Source of the DNA: Enchytraeus crypticus
Taxonomy: Eukaryota; Annelida; Clitellata; Enchytraeida; Enchytraeidae
Assembly: GCA_905160935.1 (NCBI GenBank)
Contig: CAJHZI010000449.1
Location: 877,501-941,500, forward strand
DNA: 64,000 nucleotides
Direction: 5' to 3'
Below are positions 31,501 to 42,052 of the stretch, in pieces. How positions within the stretch are numbered: the first letter of the stretch is position 1; every line of letters starts with the position of its first letter. The notes under the pieces were generated by a model, which was not told the origin of the DNA, did not search any database, and was given only the letters and a program-made list of their open reading frames with translations. A program made the position numbers and the translations under genes.

Positions 31501-34500
31501 AGCCCATTCACTTTTAAGTGTGTTCAAAATGCTTGCAATCTCACAAAATAAAATCTATAACTTGGTTCCATATCACTACTTTTTTGTCCGAGCTCAAATT
31601 TATTTCATTTTGCAGTAGACATTTCTTAAATTGTCTTAAATTAAACCATGGACTTGCACCGTTTTGGATTTCTACTTCAACCGATATAGGGTCTACCGAG
31701 AGTGTATTACGATAACGAGAATAGTAGGCCTATAGTCACTCTGAGTATTCTCTTGATTACTGTGATATTCCTGTAATATTCTTGGCCCAATCGAAATGAG
31801 ATTAAAATGTAATATTTGCTTATTTCATTCGTAAAGTTCATGAACAAAATGATAACATTTGTTGTATTTTAGAGCTCTGCTCGATGTCGAAGGCTATGAA
31901 ATGTGTGCCGGATCATTTGGGTGGGTTTCGTCCTTCTGTAACCTACTCTTATGTTTCCTTTTACAATTTCTCTTGGATATTTAAAGAATAATACAATATT
32001 ATTAATGACCATATTTAGTAAATTATAATAATCATAATAAAAATTTAACGTCCGTTTCCTCATACAAGGATGATGTCAGGGACGAAATAGTTTTAATGTA
32101 TATGACTAATTGATATGGAGGCCTTTACATCTGGTTTAGCTGAAAGTAGTTTTACCTGAATTTACCAGAAATGCGAATATATCGTAATTCAAATTTTTTC
32201 ATTCTTGAAACTTAGGCTGCAGGAAAAGGGGACGAAAGCCAAGGGCTTATTTCAATCCCCAATCATACATGATTACTACATACAGCTTGCTTTTAAAACT
32301 ATTTGCCGACACCACATTTACAACCTCCTCACTCTAAGAGTGAAATAGTATTTTAAGAGTGAAATTGTGAAATAGTAATTTTGCCATTCACTATTACGTC
32401 TGCATTTGAGGGGCTAACAGTTTCTACTCACAACTGCATAAACTCACATTATTACAAGAGCATAAATTTATTAGAAAGCCCTGGGAACTTTTATCCATGA
32501 TGATATTTGTTTCTGAACGTGAACATTTTATCACATCGTATCAATTTTATGTTGATGATATTTGTTTCTGAAAGTGAACAATTTGTCATATCGTACCAAT
32601 TTTTACGATGCCTCGTAGGAAAGGGACCCCAGACGAATGGATCGAGCTGCCCGTGTCTGAGCCCCTGCAACATAGTAACCTACGAGCCTGAGCTCTCCTA
32701 TGCTCATCTGTCGTCCCTCAATTTCGAGCGAATGTCCATCAGCGACTCGACGAGCGTGAAGGAGCTGAAAACCAAATACGAAACAGCCCGCGAGGTGGTT
32801 CAGAGGATCAACATGTCCGAGTACTTCGATGCTGCCAGAAAGAATGAAGAACTGATTGGGAATTTCATTAACACAACGTTGGCTTATTACGATATCATAA
32901 GAAAGAGTGCCGAAGCGTTGACCAGTGATGCTTATGTTCGCAGTAAATATCAAGTCAGTCATCAGCTGCTGAACAACTCACAGATGGACAAATTTCTGGC
33001 AGATTTTGAGTTCATCGGTAGGACCTTCTTAGAGAAGACTCAAACCTGTTCCACTAAGCAGCCGGATTATTCTGATTTTAAAGAACTTATGGAAGACTTA
33101 ACAGAGTTTCTCGACATTTCGAGCAGCAATATCACCAACAACAAGCTGCGTCAGAAGCTGGAAGCCTGTAAGTTGGAAGAAACGACGTCATTCATCGCTC
33201 TGATGACATATTCCACCCTGGATCAATCCTACTATAACTGCACGGAACAAAACCGCACGTACCTCTCCGATCGCTTGGCACTTCTGGTGAAGGCCAAGGC
33301 TCACGCTCAGGCTTTTCTCGAAAAACTCGGCAACTGGGTGAACACCTATTTCGACACCTGGAGTTATCTATTTGGAGACACCGGTTCCACTTGCACTGTC
33401 CCAAATGAGACTTGTATCTTTCAGATGAACAACGCCGTCACGCAGGAGACGGGCAGAGTTCAGCATTTCATCGAGGATTCTGATATTTACAGCAGCGCCA
33501 CCTCGTGGGAGGAAAAGCTTTTAATTCTGAGCAAGTTGGAGACGTTCTACAGCGGCTCACGAACCAACTACATCATGTCTCACAATCCATTCCAGGAATG
33601 CCATTCTTTCTGCGGATGCGCCGAACTCCATTCCTCCCATGTTAACAGCTTTAAATCCTACAATCTTTTCCAGGCCTACGTTAATATAACGCAAAAAAGT
33701 TACTTGGACGCCATTGGAATAAGATATCCGCTGGAAACTCAGTCGAAGAGCATGACGGAGCATGATCCACATCTGGAGATCTTTTACCAGTTCTTGAACG
33801 GATCTCATGACGTCACTAAGACACATCTCTGCGAGTACTTTAAGACCATGCAGGTGCTTCAGATGCAGAGGAAGCTGAGCAACGAGAGATATCTGACGGA
33901 TTGGCAGCAGTTTCTCAGTAAGCTGTCAGATATAGATAATAACATGCAGGCAAGCTATCAGACAGCTTTCAGTCTCACCATACCGGTTTGTACTTAATTC
34001 AATCGTAAGTTATCATTTCATGCCGCCATATATATGTAATTAATCAATCTTTCATTCTAAACTAATTTGTATCAATTCGTCCCTTAAAATTATTTCTTGT
34101 ACATAGAATATAAAGATGATAATGATAGCATATAATATTAACTAGTACTGGTAGTAGACCTATATATACTTATTACATGCTAAGTAATGTTACAATAACA
34201 CATCAATTGCATATATTTTTGTTACTTATACCAAATAATTGTAATACCATGTCACTAGAAATAGTGTAATTACTTGAATAATATTTCAAGTCGACATCTT
34301 GAGTACCTGTAATATTTATTTCTAACTATACTTACATGTAAAGTATGTGCAATACAATATTTGATTGCAATATCTGTATTATGATTATTTATGTTTGAAA
34401 TAACTACTTGCAATAGACCCTACTTGCTTTTAATCCATACTACAATAAGAATTACTTACAATTTTAATTACCTGTAACGATACGTTAGTAATCAAAAATA

Positions 34501-36513
34501 CTTTTAATAATTATAATCATTTCTTCTTTTCATTGAATATCTGAATTATCTGTGATTATTGCTTTCAGTGTTACTCTTCATACTGTAGAAAATACTAAGT
34601 ATATTTTATTTTTATGACTGTTCATGTAGTTTGCGTTCAGAGAGTTTTTTCACTTCCATCCACAATAACTTTAGTTACTGTTGTTCTGATATATGGACCT
34701 GCATATATGTCTGAAATAAAATAGTTTGATTTAATTTGAATTACTGTAATTCTTTTTTACTTATAATAATTACTTGTAATTTTTACAGATTTTGAACGAC
34801 TCTGTGCTTCTGAGCTTGAACATAACCCAGTACGCGCGCGTCGAGTATCAGGGAAATGTGAACATGTCTGATCACCTAGACCATTTGACCAAGACTCGTT
34901 CCGAGTCCATGATGGCGATCTTATCGATCCTGTACGGAGGATACAGGAGGGCAATGCAGGACGTCCAGACCAGCGTCCTCAAGGCTTTCCAGGACCTGGA
35001 AGCGTCCAGTGAGGCACTGGCCGAGGATCTGAATGAATACGAGGTCCAGGGATTGATTGATGAGAATTTTCAGAGGTTGGATGCTATTGTCAAATTTATT
35101 AACTTCTGATGTCGTCCATTTAGAATAAATGTAGCAAAAATTTTAAAATGTAAATATACCGTAAAGCAAAAAGCTAAAAAAGCTAAGGTTAACGTCAGTT
35201 TCCTCACTCGAAAACGAAGTCAGTGACGGGCGAGCCCAGGATTTGAATCCCGCACTTACTGATCCGATGTCGAGTATCTTACCGACTTCGCCACTGGCTC
35301 CAGCCAAAAAGATAAAATTATACTATAAATATTAATTTAAAATAAAGTTAGAAAATATAATTAAACATTAAACGTAAACTTTCTTTATATAAAGATAATG
35401 CTAAATTTAAAGTGCAATACTATTTTGACAATTGCTTCTCGGAATTGTATTTGGAAAATATTTCTCACTTCAACTTATTACATTAAAAATATTATCATTT
35501 TATAAAAATATATTAAATTTTTTTATAAATAAATTAACATTTTATAAAATATACGAACATTTTATAAAAGTAGGCCTATATTAACATTTTATAAACAAAT
35601 ATCAATGTAAGAATTTTCGTTCATGGAACTTTTAACGAAAATTCTAAAATGTACTTCATTGTTCAATAATTAGTTCAGTTTTCCTAAACAGTGATTTTTC
35701 GACAGACCACTAGATATTAGATCAGACGGGCTTATCTATCTTATTTATTATCACACTTGATTAGAGAGAAGAGGAACTTAACTATACAATTCGCAGTGGT
35801 ATATCGATAAATTAGTGGGCGCGGTACATGACGTTCTTATAACTGCTACAAAAAGACAGACTATAAAATTCCTGTATAAAATCTCTCCTCACAGTAAAAT
35901 TCTAGAAAAATTATAGCGACTAATGCAGGAGCTGAGGATGGCAAGAGGAGACCCACCTCACCATGAACTATTTTCCCCAGGATTGAATGGTGATTAATCC
36001 ATCGAATTGAGGAAGGCAATGAGAAACCACATCAGAAGCCACTTTTCTCAAGCTATAGGCTGCATAAAGAATGTATAAGGCATATACTTTGTGAAAGGAT
36101 TAACTTGTTGATCTAAGTAGTGCTCTTATGGAGCGAGAAAGCAGACCTTGAGTATGAATATATACCTTGAACCTGCCACTTCGCAGTACACCGTTGAGAG
36201 AGATAGAGAAGCGCTACGAACTCTTCCAGTTTGCGAATATTTTAAGTAAACTCTCGTTTGCTGCCGCAGAGAGAACTTAATAAAGCTGGACATCTTCTAT
36301 AAGGACCTCAGCTACGAGAGAGTGACCCAGCAGGTGAGCTTCGAGGTGATGAGCCTCTTCAGCGAGATAGGGGGGCTCCTGGGACTACTCCTAGGCGCCA
36401 GTGTTCTAACCTTGCTCGAGCTAGTGGACTTCCTCGTCATGCTCTGCGGCAGAAGATTTAAGAGACAGGCCAGAGAGGGTCCGGGGGGAGATGCTGCTGC
36501 AACAGCTGATTGA
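21491..36513 (+). CDS. DEG/ENaC-family sodium channel, complete coding region, 11 exons
   Basis: Two-transmembrane, amiloride-sensitive-type sodium channel subunit (ENaC/ASIC/degenerin superfamily), predicted at the plasma membrane as part of a trimer. Exons: 21491-22395, 23251-23418, 23765-23877, 24807-24885, 25335-25503, 30090-30131, 30501-30747, 31873-31920, 32619-33985, 34789-35075, 36270-36513. All junctions are GT-AG and phase-consistent, giving 1,222 codons and TGA. Landmarks: the HG gating motif (TTLHGIKYVF), TM1, FPAVTLCNYNNYR, a DFGVCYTFN segment, the cysteine-rich CLSKC / CNCLD / CPCLSPC region, LDIFYKDLSYE, and TM2 with the GAS selectivity-filter triad. Usual family members are about 500-750 residues. 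The excess here is a ~290-residue N-terminus and about 500 residues before TM2. The subfamily and gating stimulus cannot be assigned. Confidence 0.93.
22604..22672 (+). mobile_element. family B short element with (ATT)n tail
   Basis: Best-preserved copy, in channel intron 1. Confidence 0.65.
23010..23175 (-). mobile_element. family D interspersed repeat
   Basis: Inverted copy: ctcgctccataagagcactc through ggtttaccgctgccttcctc, in channel intron 1. Confidence 0.6.
23251..25503 (+). CDS. DEG/ENaC exons 2-5: TM1 and first half of ectodomain
   Basis: Exons 23251-23418, 23765-23877, 24807-24885 and 25335-25503. Exon 2 carries TM1 (LIWLACVVTCFVLFAYQAI) and the strongly conserved post-TM1 FPAVTLCNYNNYR. 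Exons 3-4 encode the variable finger region. Exon 5 has CTWQGVECD, FTRQVTDFGVCYTFN and a GAGFALSLQLNIEQ strand. A family A SINE begins only 19 bp after the exon 2 donor, a 20-bp x 12 minisatellite sits in intron 3, and the exon 5 acceptor is repeated four times. Confidence 0.92.
23437..23578 (-). mobile_element. family A SINE
   Basis: Full-length inverted copy beginning 19 bp after the donor of channel exon 2. Confidence 0.8.
23660..23752 (+). mobile_element. LINE 3'-tail fragment
   Basis: Degenerate match (cttgcaccgtttttg ... gacaatggcactctaattct) with a GTT run, ending 13 bp before channel exon 3. Confidence 0.55.
24101..24340 (+). repeat. 20-bp minisatellite, 12 units
   Basis: caatcatccatgttatcaat repeated; the first ten units are identical. 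In channel intron 3. Confidence 0.97.
24503..24781 (+). mobile_element. family C interspersed repeat, near full length
   Basis: About 280 bp: gcgtccgggttatttgaaga, ccaaccggtgactgcac, gagtgcgactaaagca, ggcattcggttgg, ctccagaaattg, tatcccgaccctggtt and a GAT-rich tail. It lies just before channel exon 4. Other copies: 4040, 5510, 18786, 37733, 47091, 49888, 52174, 53194, 55416 and 56055. No internal promoter is recognised. Confidence 0.75.
25141..25345 (+). repeat. ~53-bp array spanning the acceptor of channel exon 5
   Basis: tggctgtgtattag|gtgta-type sequence with AG at 25174-25175, 25228-25229, 25280-25281 and 25333-25334 (true). Confidence 0.88.
25766..25812 (+). repeat. left target-site duplication of the LINE
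   Basis: About 46 bp matching 29401-29446 with about five differences (shared core tacaagaaaactaatcaag). It marks the 5' limit of the insertion near 25813 and implies an essentially full-length element with diverged flanks. Confidence 0.8.
25813..29402 (+). mobile_element. degenerate CR1/L2-type non-LTR retrotransposon (LINE)
   Basis: Inserted in intron 5 of the channel gene, same strand. An ORF begins near ATG 26237. An APE-type endonuclease is visible (GDLNIHLD near 26735, a following TLDVVI and SPSDHFPVV). A reverse transcriptase follows: YRPISNLSYISKLTER, LDLSAAIDTIDHNILL, GVPQGSVL and YADDTQ at about 28333-28350. The element ends in an (ATT)n tail. The coding frame is broken near 26385, 27350, 27760 and 28840, so it is inactive. 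A 28-bp piece of the endonuclease region (26908-26935) is repeated at 27347-27374 as a filler insertion. The RT sequence type suggests the CR1/L2/Rex1 group; the clade needs a tree. Confidence 0.88.
29401..29446 (+). repeat. right target-site duplication of the LINE
   Basis: Partner of 25766-25812, directly following the (ATT)n tail. The differences between the two copies, together with four frame breaks, point to an old insertion. Confidence 0.8.
29770..29915 (+). repeat. short-period array of aagaattgctatc units
   Basis: About ten degenerate 13-16-bp units between the LINE and channel exon 6. Confidence 0.7.
30090..31920 (+). CDS. DEG/ENaC exons 6-8: palm and cysteine-rich domain
   Basis: Exon 6 (30090-30131, 14 codons: YEYMSGPEHEAGVK), exon 7 (30501-30747: ILLHDPNEVP, FAVAPGTHTLVAIRR, then CSKGAHPRSMCLSKC and NCNCLDVHMIPYY) and exon 8 (31873-31920: LCSMSKAMKCV). 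The cysteine spacing is that of the ENaC thumb. Exon 8 is only 48 nt, but its phases (1 in, 1 out) fit and its KCV motif is the expected next element. Exon 6 lies about 700 bp downstream of the LINE insertion that inflates intron 5. Confidence 0.88.
30292..30418 (+). mobile_element. family A SINE
   Basis: Full-length copy in the intron between channel exons 6 and 7 (ctcgaccgcggatcagtatg, ggggttcaaatcctg). Confidence 0.8.
32030..32085 (-). mobile_element. family B short element
   Basis: Inverted copy (aacgtccgtttcctcatac, aggatgatgtcagggacg) in channel intron 8. A weaker inverted copy is at 12612-12655. Confidence 0.6.
32498..32612 (+). repeat. ~57-bp duplication upstream of channel exon 9
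   Basis: gatgatatttgtttctgaa at about 32500 and 32556, each followed by catatcgtacc-like sequence; the second ends just before the acceptor at 32618. Confidence 0.7.
32619..35075 (+). CDS. DEG/ENaC exons 9-10: last Cys-rich motif plus ~500-residue insertion
   Basis: Exon 9 (1,367 nt, the longest in the window apart from a similar chitin synthase exon) begins with CPCLSPCNIVTYEPELSYA, the family's last cysteine motif. It then runs on for about 420 residues with no similarity I recognise. Exon 10 (34789-35075) adds 95 more before the conserved ENL-LDIFY of exon 11. The added part has about nine cysteines, roughly a dozen N-glycosylation sequons (NIT, NCT, NRT, NET and NGS among them) and amphipathic helical character, which suits an extracellular domain. 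In ordinary DEG/ENaC channels this interval is a few tens of residues. Frame is open and phases fit (1 in; 0; 2 out), so it is not an obvious annotation artefact. Confidence 0.82.
35171..35305 (-). mobile_element. family A SINE
   Basis: Inverted full-length copy in channel intron 10, ending ccactggctccagcc. Confidence 0.8.
35925..36178 (+). mobile_element. family D interspersed repeat
   Basis: Contains ttgaggaaggcaatgagaaa, aagctataggctgcat, tttgtgaaaggattaactt and gtgctcttatggagcgagaa. Similar copies at 23010-23175 (minus) and 42563-42690 (plus). Ends about 90 bp before channel exon 11. No coding content. Confidence 0.6.
36270..36513 (+). CDS. DEG/ENaC exon 11: TM2, selectivity filter and C-terminus
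   Basis: Reads ENLIKLDIFYKDLSYERV, then SEIGGLLGLLLGASVLTLLE and a short basic tail ending at TGA 36511-36513. GAS (about residues 1184-1186) matches the G/S-x-S filter; EIGG..GL..GAS.LT..E is the superfamily's TM2 signature. The final ~18 codons and the stop lie in the first unit of a 75-85-bp tandem array that continues downstream to about 36830. Confidence 0.93.
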
Positions 36514-36830
36514 TTGATTAGTTGATTAATTGATTGATTTAAGAGAGAGGTTAGAGAGAGTGATGGTAGAGATGCTGCTGCAGCCACTAATTGATTGTTT
36601 AATTAGTTGATTAATTGATTGATTTAAGAGACAGGTGAGAGAGTGCGGTGGTAGAGATGCTGCAACAGCTGATTGATTGATTAATTGATTAATTATTTGA
36701 TTTAAGAGATAGGTCAGAGAGAGTGATGGTAGAGATGCTGCTATAGCTGATTAGCTGTTTGATTAATTTATTAATTGATTGATTTAAGAGACAGGTGAGA
36801 GAGAATGACGGTATAGATGCTGCAACCGAT
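36456..36830 (+). repeat. 75-85-bp array spanning the stop codon of the channel gene
   Basis: Five units beginning tttaagaga near 36458, 36538, 36624, 36701 and 36780, each ending gatgctgc...gattgatt. The first is coding. Confidence 0.88.
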
Positions 36831-37536
36831 GATTGATTTTAAATTAATTTATTGCTTAATTTATTGATTTATTGCTTGTATCTTTAATGTGTAAAAATGA
36901 CAATAATTTATTTTCAGTCGAACAATTTATTATATGTATAACAAATCTCACATGCTGACATAGTTTCCTTGTTTATACCTATTGCACTAACGTCTTTATA
37001 TTTAGTATTTAATTGACTTGAGCTAAATTAAATTATTGAATTGTTGCTAACTTCAATTGACAGAGCACAAATTTACTTAACTTTTCTGCTAGTTTATATA
37101 TTTTTTAACTTCTTTATATTTTAAATTGACTCAATTGCCTTGATTTATCGTTTATGCCATTCTATATGCTATCCCAATCCATAGCTCTTTCTTGTTTTTG
37201 TTATTGGAATTGTTTCGAAGAAGAGAAATTAGAGCTAGACGAGGATTTATCATTATTTATGACTGAATTTTAAACAGAATTGTAGAAACAGTCATAGAGC
37301 TCATGGGTGTATTTTCAAGGCTATTGCAACTAACGCTCAACGCCTTCCGTTTCGATTTTCAGACTTCTACAAGTTTTACTGAGAATATTTCTGGTATTTG
37401 TACAAAAAAAGTGAAATGATTTATAGTGGCACTCGATGAATATACTATAGAGCACATTTATCGATTGTTTTTATGCCATAATTTAGATGTCGGTGGCTTG
37501 ATTTTATCTGTACCGAATCAAAAACCAATAGTTAAA

Positions 37537-37577
<41 letters not shown>

Positions 37578-37675
37578 CTAGTGGCCTGTAAAGCGGTACG
37601 TCCTAAGACCTAGGTGCATGTTACTACTCAGTTTGCTGCTAAGTTTCATACAGAGCGCTCAGACAATCAGTAAGT

Positions 37676-37846
37676 TAATCGATTTTCAAAGGCCTAATCC
37701 ACACTTTAATGTAGTGCCTAACTTCGGTTAATATGGCTTCTTAGGTGGGTCCCGGTTTCCTTCCACAGTTCTTGTTTAGTGTCTTTTTACGACACGTTCA
37801 GTTTACGGTTGTTTTATTCTTCAGTGGTCCGGACACAACACGAGAA
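37676..37846 (-). mobile_element. fragments of families D and C
   Basis: A ggcttcttaggtgggt segment like family D followed by a family C head (cgacacgttcagtttacggt). Confidence 0.45.
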
Positions 37847-38679
37847 AATAGCTAAATACATATCAATCATTATAAACAACGTATTAAAACGAAAATTGAA
37901 GCAAATGCATCAAATAATTGCCAAAATGAATTAACTTGCCAACATTAAATGAAGGGAAAATATTTTTATTTATTCCACACAAATTTTAGTAACGTTTAGT
38001 GAAGTTTAGTTCAGTAAGTGTCTGGAAATAGCGTTACGGTATTTTATTCATGATTTCCTCGTCAGATGTGAACATTTTTTGTACAAATGAGAAGGAAAGA
38101 GCAAATATCAACAATTTGTAGGAGAGGGGGCCTAAATATCTACTTTTAAAATCCTATTTTCAGAAAAGTAATTATACGCAGTATAAATCTATTCGAAATT
38201 CTGCATACTCAGAGTGGCAATTTCGCTTACCAGATTTTCATATCATAATGCTAGGCATAAGAATTTCATAGGCATTTTTTAAAGTAAAAATTTAGAAGAA
38301 TGTTTAAAACTCGTTACATGATAGCATCGATTCATATACCAGCTTTCGAAAATATTTGTAAAATCATAAATTTGCCCAAGAAACTTATAGTAGCTGATAG
38401 GAATGGCAAATCTGCCACTTTGTGATAAGAATTCACGCCGAAAATGCGCAATAAACACCTCAAAAACTTTCATCATAAATCCTTAAAGTACTCCGATCTA
38501 GGAAGAAGCTCGTTTACCGGTTATACACCCTCTAAGACTCTTCTCATTTGAATGATTAATCAAGGATGTAATAAAATGATGTCATGGAAAATATTTGAAG
38601 TCAATCGTTAGAGTAAATTGGATATACAGTTAAAGCCCAGATCTTTGGATAGTATAGACCTTTTATAATACTTAATAAT

Positions 38680-38934
38680 AGTAATAACACACATTACAGT
38701 GAAATGATCAACTAATTTTTTATCTATCACTTTTAATACCACATATTAAATCCGTCATGTAATTTTGTCCATTTTCCGAATAGCCAGTCCAATGAATGTC
38801 CGAGAGTTTACTCTCAGATCGGCGCGGCTGGTATTCGAACCCAGGAGGATTCAATTCACCTCAAGGTCTGTCATTAAATTCTTCATGACGCTATCTACAC
38901 CTCTAACCATTGCGCTATTGAGACATTCAAATAT
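38680..38934 (-). mobile_element. family E SINE
   Basis: Full inverted copy ending accattgcgctattgaga (A box), preceded by an ATT-type tail. Confidence 0.72.
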
Positions 38935-39002
38935 TGTGGCAGTTCTGCTCAGATAATAAACAAAGCCAGGCGGGGGCAGTGGGGGGGGGAGTAGGGAAAG
39001 GT

Positions 39003-39128
39003 AAAATCTAAGGATAACGTCAGTTTCCTCACTCGAAAGCGATGTCAGTGACGAGCGAGACTAGGATTTGCACCCCGCACCAACTGATCCGCGGTCGAGT
39101 GTCGTACCGACTTTGCCACTCTCCAGCC
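39003..39128 (-). mobile_element. family A SINE
   Basis: Inverted copy in the intergenic stretch (aactgatccgcggtcgagtg). Confidence 0.75.
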
Positions 39129-39248
39129 ATTCCAGCTAGGGAGGGGTGTGTGTTTATATTGACTGGAGGCCAACCAGCTAACTACTGCACGATGAGTAAT
39201 CTTATTGCTGACAGTAATAGTTGAAATGTATAACATAACGGCACACTG

Positions 39249-39513
39249 TGTCAGGAAGCACAGATGCTTGTTTTAAGACCAATTTCCTCCTTCCTCTCCA
39301 TGGTTATTAGTAATCGTTGCCTTTGATGGCGCATAAATTGCAGCCAGCGCGGATTTAAGAATAACCTTCCATCACCCTGAGATTTTTCCTTCCTAAGCTT
39401 TTACCAACACTCGGTCTTCCAAGGTGGTCACCCACAAAGTACTAACCGAGGTCGATGCAGCTTAACTTCGATAATTGACGCGCAACTAAACCAAGTGCGC
39501 TAATCCTGCCGTC
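39249..39513 (-). mobile_element. 5S-rRNA-derived SINE
   Basis: On the minus strand the head reads cgaagttaagctgcatcgac, then ggttagtactttgtgggtga and ccaccttgg, which is the internal-promoter half of 5S rRNA. A ~150-bp non-5S body follows. A second copy is at 63262-63511. This matches the SINE3 class (5S-derived, pol III). Confidence 0.78.
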
Positions 39514-42052
39514 TATGTATGTATGTCTTGACTCCGCCATCTGTATCATCTAAATCATCTTTATCAGAACACTAGAGAATCCTAAAGAATGTCTCTGAAT
39601 AAACGATGGCAAATGAAATGTGCCATATAATCAAACGACAAAATTAACACTCCTCATTTGACTGTTACTTCCTACTCTTGTTTAATTGTGATTGGATTTA
39701 ATAATAAATTGCAGCTGGGAGTTTTCATTTGTTAAAATTCTTCATAGAAAAATTGCTTTGCCTAATAACACAGGTGTTAGATTTATATATTTACTAATTT
39801 ATTAACACTTTATTGATCTGTATAAGGTGATTAATAGGTTAACAAGTAATCGCTAAATGAGAAACGTTTTGTTGGTCTATTTGAAGTACCTAGAAAGTGA
39901 GCTGTTACTAAGTTGATAGGCCTACTTCCCTGCCCACTGATCATTCGTGTAAGTTCTGCTACAGCAATGATCATGATAACGCTTTAATTACCAATTTCAC
40001 ACCAGGAAGTCTCATTGTAAGCCTTCTTTGCGAGAGAGCTGGCAGAGTTTCCGCAAGTATAAATAGAAGCAAAAATTAAAGTAATTCAGTTTAATAAAGA
40101 GATGTTAATGCACTGCTAAGTTTATATCTAAACTTTCCCCAGATGAGCTTTGTAATTATTAGCAAATGCAAGTTAATAAAATAATATATAGCAAGCTTAC
40201 TTGAGCGTTCAGTCGTGAATAGTGTTTGAGAACTTGATATAAAATATTAATTATTAAGTTCACATCTTCTTCATTGGAACAAAACGTGTAAAAAACTGAC
40301 CTTAGCCATTATTAGACTATAGCGATTCTCGCCTGACGACTGGAGAATTGTCGAAATTATCTACACAGGCTGTAAAAACTAGCAAAATTTAGCTTTATGC
40401 GAGCGAAATAGTGTTTTAGATGTTGACTTGCGGGAGATGAACGTTTAACCTTATCTACTATATATATGTGAAACCAGGAAAATGTGTAAATGATGCCCTT
40501 CTTGTGCCAAGAAACCGACGGAAAGTCTTGATTTGTTTCCTTCTGTGAGTGCAAAATCCAAGAATGTCTGAATTTGTGCAGTTATGAATTTAGGCCTATT
40601 AAGATAAATTAATTTTCATAAGTTAAAATCTAAAATCTCGAGAATAAAATATTAAATTAATTAAGTTATCAGAAAGAGCTAAAATATAATTATTATTACT
40701 ATTAATTATTTACTGGTTGTTGCCTATATAATTATGTTATGATATATGTTGTTACTATAGGCCTATATGTTGTCTATATAATTAAGGTATTAAGATGGAA
40801 CTTATAGGAATATGCAGTAAACTGTACCCAGTACATGAAATGTACCCGTCACACGAAAAGTGTCCGTCACATGAAATGTGTCTGTTATATGTCCGAATGA
40901 GAAAAGTTCTTCTTCTAAAGAAGTTTCGGAACATCGCCCCTTTCCTTCCATCAAGTAAAATTCGTTTGACAGAGAAATAGAAGTTAAGCTTTGCATGCAG
41001 CTTGCTCTTTGGATTCAGTATAACTTTTTATACAGCTAGAAGCCACAGATGTTCGAGACAAGGATTTAGACTTAGAAGAGTATACTGGGCAATTTTTTTT
41101 GTTTTTGTTCAACGTTATTTTTAATCAATTCCACCAAGTTAGTATCACACTTTGCACCTAAGTTCGACAGTAGAAGCATTTCAGAAATTCCATTTGGCGA
41201 CGTAATCTTGCCATTCTGAATTGCTGCCTGTAATTAAAACGAGTTAGGGTAAAACGAATGAAAATATCTGAAGAGATTGTCGTACAAAGATTTTGATTGC
41301 TTGGTCGATTTATAGATAGTTTATTTCATTGGCTTATTTATTTACTAACTGCTAGACGGACTAATTGATTAAATTACTGGCTGATTTATTGGTTGATGGA
41401 CTGCTATTTGGAAGATTGATTGACCCTAGGTTGATGAATGAGTGATTGGCTGTGTAATGATATTAATCCGTATTACAAAGAGATTGATTGTTTATCCGCA
41501 GCATCGGGCTACTTTAAACTGACTTCATATCTTTAATATCCTATGCTTTTCTGTATCCAAAACATGCCTTTCGCATTGCCCACTTGTTAATTATCAATAA
41601 TAAACTGATCACATACTAAAAGCCTTACAAGAGCACTGCATAAGTGGACTAATTGCTTTTTAATAACTACGTAAATGTAACATAAACTCGTTATAATATA
41701 CCTCAGTATGAGGCATGTGTTAAGAATAATTGTATATTTTGTTCATCAGAAGTAACAACAGTTCATGTAGTTATTGATCTACAAAATACGCCGATATTGC
41801 TTAGCTAATATGATATGCTAATATTGACTGGCCTGTGCTTCATTATTACCAAGAACCATTAGTCCACATTATCACTGCATTAGCACAAACGACTAGAAGT
41901 AGCCTTGTCAACTAGTAGCCTGAAAGTTAGCAGTGCAACCGCGGCTTTATTCTACACATCTGTAGAAATCTGAATTCTCTAGAGAGATTCCATTAATTAT
42001 ATACTTACTAATAGAATCCTGCTAGCTATCAGGACTCAAATGTTCGTTGTCC

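Larger units (their letters stand above)
36514..42052. other. intergenic, repeat-rich stretch between channel and chitin synthase
   Basis: No coding exon seen. Contents: four further copies of the channel's terminal exon tail (36538-36830), a CT microsatellite (37534-37576), fragments of families C/D (37676-37846), a tRNA-derived family E element (38680-38934, minus), a family A SINE (39003-39128, minus) and a 5S-rRNA-derived SINE (39249-39513, minus). The rest, 39514-42052, is AT-rich with no recognisable element; the chitin synthase promoter probably lies in it. Confidence 0.6.

Noticed and set aside
35076-35109. Channel C-terminus ending at the TGA after KFINF
   Set aside because: The phase-2 donor at 35076 joins to the canonical pre-TM2 ENL-LDIFY exon; ending here would delete TM2.
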